Origin: Flavobacteriaceae bacterium
Lineage (GTDB): Bacteria; Bacteroidota; Bacteroidia; Flavobacteriales; Flavobacteriaceae
NCBI GenBank assembly: GCA_029247985.1
Contig: JAQWKF010000067.1
Coordinates: forward strand, 1-8,358
Length of the DNA: 8,358 bases
Reading direction: 5' to 3'
Part shown: in pieces, positions 6,104 through 8,358 of the stretch
How the letters are laid out: every line of letters begins with the position of its first letter
Position numbering within the stretch: the first letter of the stretch is position 1
Position numbers and translations under genes: made by a program
Notes under the pieces: model-generated
What the model saw: only the letters and a program-made list of their open reading frames with translations
The model's database searches: none
Told to the model about the DNA's origin: nothing

Positions 6104-6851
6104 TTGTTTCAAAGATAGTGTTTGGATATTGAACTTGCGTCAAAAACAACCCCTGTGCAGGTGCTGAACTTCCCGCTTTAGTTCTGTCCTTGCTGTCTAG
6201 TATCGCTTGAAAATCAGTTAAGCTAGATTTACCAGTGCCTACATCCAGCAACGTACCTACAATGGCACGAACCATATTGCGTAAAAATCGGTTGGCCGAA
6301 ATGTGAAAAATCCATTCTGAATCTGATTGAGACCAATACGCCTCCGTAACCTTACAATCATAGGTTTTTACATCTGTTTTAGAACGAGAAAAACATTTAA
6401 AATTGGTATGGCTTAAAAGTAATTTTGCTGCTGCATTCATAGCGTCCCAGTCTAGTGGTGCCGTAAAGGTATAGGCCAACTCATGTGCAAATGGATATTT
6501 GTATTGAACCAAGTGATAGGCATAACTTCGTGATATTGCATCAAAACGTGCGTGGGCGTCTGCCTTTACAGGGTGAATATTTGTAATGGCAATATCCTGA
6601 GGAAGAAATTTATTTAGCCGATGGGCAAGTTGTTTGACCGCCTCAGCACTGAGTCCCAAATCAACATGTGCAAACATCTGCTTGGCGTGCACACCTGTAT
6701 CTGTTCTACCTGCTGCTAGCAAAGCTGTTTCTTTGCCCAACAAAGTGCTCAGGGCATCTTCCATTTGCTGCTGCACCGTTATAGCATTGGGTTGGCGTTG
6801 CCACCCATGATATGCAGTTCCTTTATATGAAAACTCTAAAAAATAACGCAA
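6096..6851 (-). CDS. truA: tRNA pseudouridine synthase A
   Basis: TruA makes pseudouridine at positions 38-40 in the anticodon arm of many tRNAs. With the start chosen here the protein is 251 residues. It shows the N-terminal RYFLEFSYKGTAYHGWQ segment, the catalytic motif AGRTDTGVHA with nucleophile Asp51, and in the C-terminal half FLRNMVRAIVGTLLDVG, all typical of the family. The start is taken as TTG 6851, because the family begins at this RYFLEF segment. The only ATG in frame is at 6923, which would add 24 residues of unrelated sequence and run 52 bases into the divergent phosphoesterase gene. It is divergent from that gene with a 20-base gap and overlaps the ABC gene downstream by 8 bases. 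Confidence 0.95.
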   Translation of the reverse strand: MRYFLEFSYKGTAYHGWQRQPNAITVQQQMEDALSTLLGKETALLAAGRTDTGVHAKQMFAHVDLGLSAEAVKQLAHRLNKFLPQDIAITNIHPVKADAHARFDAISRSYAYHLVQYKYPFAHELAYTFTAPLDWDAMNAAAKLLLSHTNFKCFSRSKTDVKTYDCKVTEAYWSQSDSEWIFHISANRFLRNMVRAIVGTLLDVGTGKSSLTDFQAILDSKDRTKAGSSAPAQGLFLTQVQYPNTIFETNG

Positions 6852-6856
6852 AGGTG

Positions 6857-6864
6857 TAATTTTG
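6857..6864 (+). promoter_or_regulatory. -7 element for the phosphoesterase gene
   Basis: TAATTTTG is a perfect match to the Bacteroidota -7 consensus TAnnTTTG. Transcription would start near 6870-6872, at or just before the ATG at 6872, so the message would have almost no leader. I see no good TTTG at the expected -33 position (about 6831-6838), which lowers confidence. Confidence 0.4.
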
Positions 6865-6870
6865 TACAAA
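6861..6870. repeat. Palindrome TTTGTACAAA in the truA/phosphoesterase divergent gap
   Basis: TTTGTACAAA is a perfect 10-base palindrome. Its left half supplies the TTTG of the rightward -7 element (6857-6864). Its right half, read on the reverse strand, supplies the TTTG of CATCTTTG (6874 to 6867), seven of eight matches to TAnnTTTG, a candidate -7 element for truA. The two candidate promoters would therefore overlap and compete. A regulator site is also possible. Confidence 0.4.
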
Positions 6871-6871
6871 G

Positions 6872-7384
6872 ATGATGAAAAAGATATTGTTGCTTTCAGA
6901 TACGCACAGTTTTTTAGACCCACGGATTTTGGGCTATGCCGAGGCCGTCGATGAAATTTGGCATGCGGGCGATATTGGCGCCTTTGAAGTAACAGATGCT
7001 TTAGAAAAAATCAAACCTCTTAGAGTCGTGTATGGCAATATTGACAATGCACGCATAAGAAGTCAATTTGATGAATCCTTGTTTTTCACTATCGACGGGC
7101 TACGCGTATTTATGACCCATATTGGCGGTAAACCGCCCCGTTATGCAAAAGGGATTAAAGAAAAACTAGCGCGTTTAAATCCAGATTTATTTATTTGTGG
7201 TCATTCCCATATCCTCAAGGTTGCTTATGATAAAAAACACGAGCTGTTATTTATGAATCCAGGGGCAGCAGGCAAACATGGCTTTCATAAAAAACAAACC
7301 ATGATACGCTTTGAAATCGCAGCAGGTAAAGCACAAAATCTTGTTGTAATTGAACTAGGAGATAAACCGGGAAAAGATTTGTGA
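6872..7384 (+). CDS. YfcE/MJ0936-type metallophosphoesterase
   Basis: A 170-residue calcineurin-like phosphoesterase of the short YfcE/MJ0936 type, acting on phosphodiesters with two bound metal ions. The natural substrate is not known from sequence. Metal and active-site motifs appear in order: SDTH (D10, H12), HAGDIG (D34), YGNID (N56), THIGG (H83) and GHSH (H111, H113), followed by NPGAAG (129-134), typical of this subfamily. There is no signal peptide, so it is probably cytoplasmic. Two adjacent ATG codons (6872 and 6875) are possible starts, giving MMKKI or MKKI. The last ten codons overlap the convergent glycosyltransferase gene by 30 bases. Confidence 0.93.
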   Translation: MMKKILLLSDTHSFLDPRILGYAEAVDEIWHAGDIGAFEVTDALEKIKPLRVVYGNIDNARIRSQFDESLFFTIDGLRVFMTHIGGKPPRYAKGIKEKLARLNPDLFICGHSHILKVAYDKKHELLFMNPGAAGKHGFHKKQTMIRFEIAAGKAQNLVVIELGDKPGKDL

Positions 7385-8200
7385 CCAGCGGTATCGTCGT
7401 ATAAAACGAGCTTCTCTCCACGTAACAAGCTTGGGCTTACGAGAAAACCAAGCACTTAAAAATCCACCTAAGCTTGCAAGCAAACTACCCCGTTGGGTGA
7501 AAGACAATTTAATTGTGGCTACCACACCCAAAAACAACCCATAGCCCAATTCATAAAACAAACGACCTTTGGCAGCAGCTAATGAATGGCTATAACTAGC
7601 GCCTGTAGGACGAAGGTGCTTCACCCACAACTTCTTGTTTGTCTGAACCAGATACCCATGATACAATGCCAGTAACTCGTCTAAGGTATCCCAACCTAGA
7701 ACTTCCCGAATACCATCAATATCTTCAAAGCATGCCCTTGAATAAGCCTTAATAGGCCCTCTCAAATGGTTTTTATGTGAAATCGTCTCAACTACCCATG
7801 TGTCATCGTTCGCAATGGTGAGCAGGCCACCGAACATACCAAGGCTGTTATTGCTGCTAAAGGCATCTTTGAGATTTTCTAAGTAATTGTCAGGAAAGAC
7901 AATGTCAGCATCAAACTTGCAAACCACATCCCAATCATCTGAAAGGGCGTCAAAACCACGCCTAAATGCACGCACTACCTTTTCACCCGGTGCATGAGCA
8001 GATGCATCATCAGACGTAATAAGCTTCACATTGGGGTGCGCATCGGCAAGTTTGCGGATGATAGCAACGGAATTATCTGTTGAACCATCGTCAACAACAA
8101 CCAATTGCTTGGGCGCATACGTCTGATTTAATAAAGAAGTAAGTGACTGTTCTACAAAAGCCTCTTCGTTGAATACGGGAACTACAATGGAAATATCCAT
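7355..8200 (-). CDS. Family 2 glycosyltransferase
   Basis: A 281-residue GT-A fold glycosyltransferase. It opens directly with the nucleotide-sugar domain: ISIVVPVFNEE (3-13), the VVVDDGSTD motif (34-42), and the metal-binding DxD in KFDADIVFP (95-103). GWDTLDE (169-175) is in the acceptor/base region, followed by KHLRPTG (194-200). A fairly hydrophobic C-terminal stretch (about 215-252, broken by a basic segment) and a basic tail rich in Arg/Lys may hold the enzyme at the membrane surface; no confident transmembrane helix is claimed. The sugar and acceptor are unknown, with cell-surface polysaccharide or lipid glycosylation likely from the family. It stands alone, convergent with the phosphoesterase gene (30-base overlap) and divergent from rho (101-base gap). 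Confidence 0.93.
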   Translation of the reverse strand: MDISIVVPVFNEEAFVEQSLTSLLNQTYAPKQLVVVDDGSTDNSVAIIRKLADAHPNVKLITSDDASAHAPGEKVVRAFRRGFDALSDDWDVVCKFDADIVFPDNYLENLKDAFSSNNSLGMFGGLLTIANDDTWVVETISHKNHLRGPIKAYSRACFEDIDGIREVLGWDTLDELLALYHGYLVQTNKKLWVKHLRPTGASYSHSLAAAKGRLFYELGYGLFLGVVATIKLSFTQRGSLLASLGGFLSAWFSRKPKLVTWREARFIRRYRWSQIFSRFIS

Positions 8201-8214
8201 TCAGATTTAAAAAA

Positions 8215-8248
8215 TTGAAAGACAAAAATAAAAAAAGTTGTATGTTTG
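8215..8248 (+). promoter_or_regulatory. Predicted rho promoter
   Basis: TATGTTTG at 8241-8248 is a perfect TAnnTTTG -7 element, preceded after 23 bases by TTG at 8215-8217, matching the looser -33 TTG consensus of flavobacteria at the upper end of its spacing range. The start would be near 8255, giving a leader of about 47 bases before the rho ATG at 8302. The -7 element overlaps the left arm of the 8237-8281 inverted repeat, so a factor bound there could block it. Confidence 0.5.
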
Positions 8249-8281
8249 CCCTAACGGCAAATACTTCAGCCGACATACAAC
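8223..8281 (-). terminator. Possible leftward terminator or attenuator before the glycosyltransferase gene
   Basis: Read on the reverse strand, the 9-base arms GTTGTATGT (8281 to 8273) and ACATACAAC (8245 to 8237) are followed at once by seven T, one A and five T (8236 to 8224). That is the layout of an intrinsic terminator. The stem is weak (three G-C pairs) and the enclosed 27 bases are long, although they hold smaller stems. The T tract also contains TATTTTTG (8230 to 8223), a perfect match to a -7 element for the glycosyltransferase gene but without a well-spaced -33 element (the nearest TTTG is 27 bases upstream). Both readings cannot be fully right. Confidence 0.3.
8237..8281. repeat. 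Nested inverted repeat in the glycosyltransferase/rho divergent region
   Basis: GTTGTATGT (8237-8245) and ACATACAAC (8273-8281) are perfect 9-base inverted arms. Between them lies TTTGCC-CTAAC-GGCAAA (8245-8261), a 6-base stem with a 5-base loop. A competing stem CGGC/GCCG (8255-8258 with 8269-8272) shares bases with it. Either inner stem can stack on one side of the outer stem, so two alternative folds exist. The region overlaps the predicted rho promoter. It could be an operator, an RNA switch, or a terminator for leftward transcription. Confidence 0.55.
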
Positions 8282-8303
8282 ATACATTTACCATAACACA
8301 CAT
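8273..8303 (+). promoter_or_regulatory. rho: G-free, C-containing rho leader (possible Rho loading site)
   Basis: From 8273 to 8303 the coding strand has no G, while C occurs regularly (nine C in 31 bases). It starts with a tandem ACATACA ACATACA (8273-8286) and runs into the rho ATG. Unstructured, C-over-G RNA is what Rho binds. rho genes in enteric bacteria are autoregulated by Rho-dependent termination in the leader. The segment is short compared with known rut sites, so this is a suggestion only. Confidence 0.3.
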
Positions 8304-8358
8304 GTTTGAATTATCAGAGTTAAAAGCTAAAAAGCTTGCTGAATTGCAAGAAATTGCA
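8302..8358 (+). CDS. rho: Transcription termination factor Rho (N-terminal 19 residues, partial)
   Basis: Only 19 codons are in the window: MFELSELKAKKLAELQEIA. This matches the start of the Rho N-terminal domain in Bacteroidota, in which a short MF-x-L opening leads into the helix of the K-K-L-x-E-L-Q-x-I-A type. Rho is a hexameric RNA helicase that ends transcription at unstructured C-rich RNA. The ATP-binding and RNA-binding domains lie beyond the edge. The ATG at 8302 follows a G-free leader, and a predicted promoter lies at 8215-8248. The gene is divergent from the glycosyltransferase. The call rests on a short segment, but the match and location are characteristic. Confidence 0.8.
   Translation, partial: MFELSELKAKKLAELQEIA

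Noticed and set aside
6852..6923. ATG start for truA at 6923
   Set aside because: The extra 24 residues do not resemble TruA and would overlap the divergent phosphoesterase gene.
8091..8303. Reverse-strand open frame of 70 codons reaching the rho start
   Set aside because: It overlaps the glycosyltransferase start in another frame and translates the rho control region into a low-complexity peptide.
1..8358. CRISPR array, insertion sequence, phage, toxin-antitoxin or defence genes
   Set aside because: No repeat-spacer pattern, transposase, integrase or paired small genes were seen; nearly all bases are covered by recognised housekeeping-type genes.

Overview
The window reads as a compact chromosomal stretch from a Bacteroidota bacterium, most likely of the order Flavobacteriales. 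The evidence is as follows. (i) The protein families and their order are typical of that phylum: clpS, prmA, tpiA and a DUF1599 protein on one side, folP and cdaA on the other, then an MsbA-type ABC exporter, truA, a YfcE-type phosphoesterase, a family 2 glycosyltransferase and rho. (ii) Start codons lack convincing Shine-Dalgarno sequences. (iii) Perfect copies of the Bacteroidota -7 promoter element TAnnTTTG sit in two of the divergent gaps. (iv) Base composition is moderately AT-rich. No mobile element, CRISPR array, tRNA or rRNA was seen. This is mostly a housekeeping region, and I did not find a clear new multi-gene system.

Layout. Positions 1-2663 hold a leftward unit read in the order DUF1599 protein, tpiA (glycolysis), prmA (methylation of ribosomal protein L11), clpS (N-degron adaptor of the Clp protease) and an exported glutathione peroxidase cut off by the window edge. 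Gaps are 8, 2, 5 and 45 bases. Positions 2692-4331 hold a rightward pair: folP (dihydropteroate synthase) and cdaA (membrane c-di-AMP synthase). Positions 4328-6851 hold a leftward pair, truA (tRNA pseudouridine synthase) then an ABC exporter, overlapping by 8 bases. Positions 6872-7384 hold a rightward metallophosphoesterase, 7355-8200 a leftward glycosyltransferase, and 8302-8358 the first 19 codons of rho.

Intergenic space is very small. Both convergent junctions are overlaps (4 bases at 4328-4331, 30 bases at 7355-7384), with no room for a conventional terminator between genes. The three divergent gaps are 28, 20 and 101 bases, and each contains or is overlapped by a dyad: a 22-base inverted repeat over the DUF1599 start codon (2645-2666), a 10-base palindrome between truA and the phosphoesterase (6861-6870), and a nested 9-base-arm inverted repeat before rho (8237-8281). 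The last overlaps a good rho promoter and, read leftward, is followed by a T tract. These control regions, the uncharacterised DUF1599 protein and a few active-site variants (RHK in CdaA, Lys in the DHPS loop) are the points most worth a second look.
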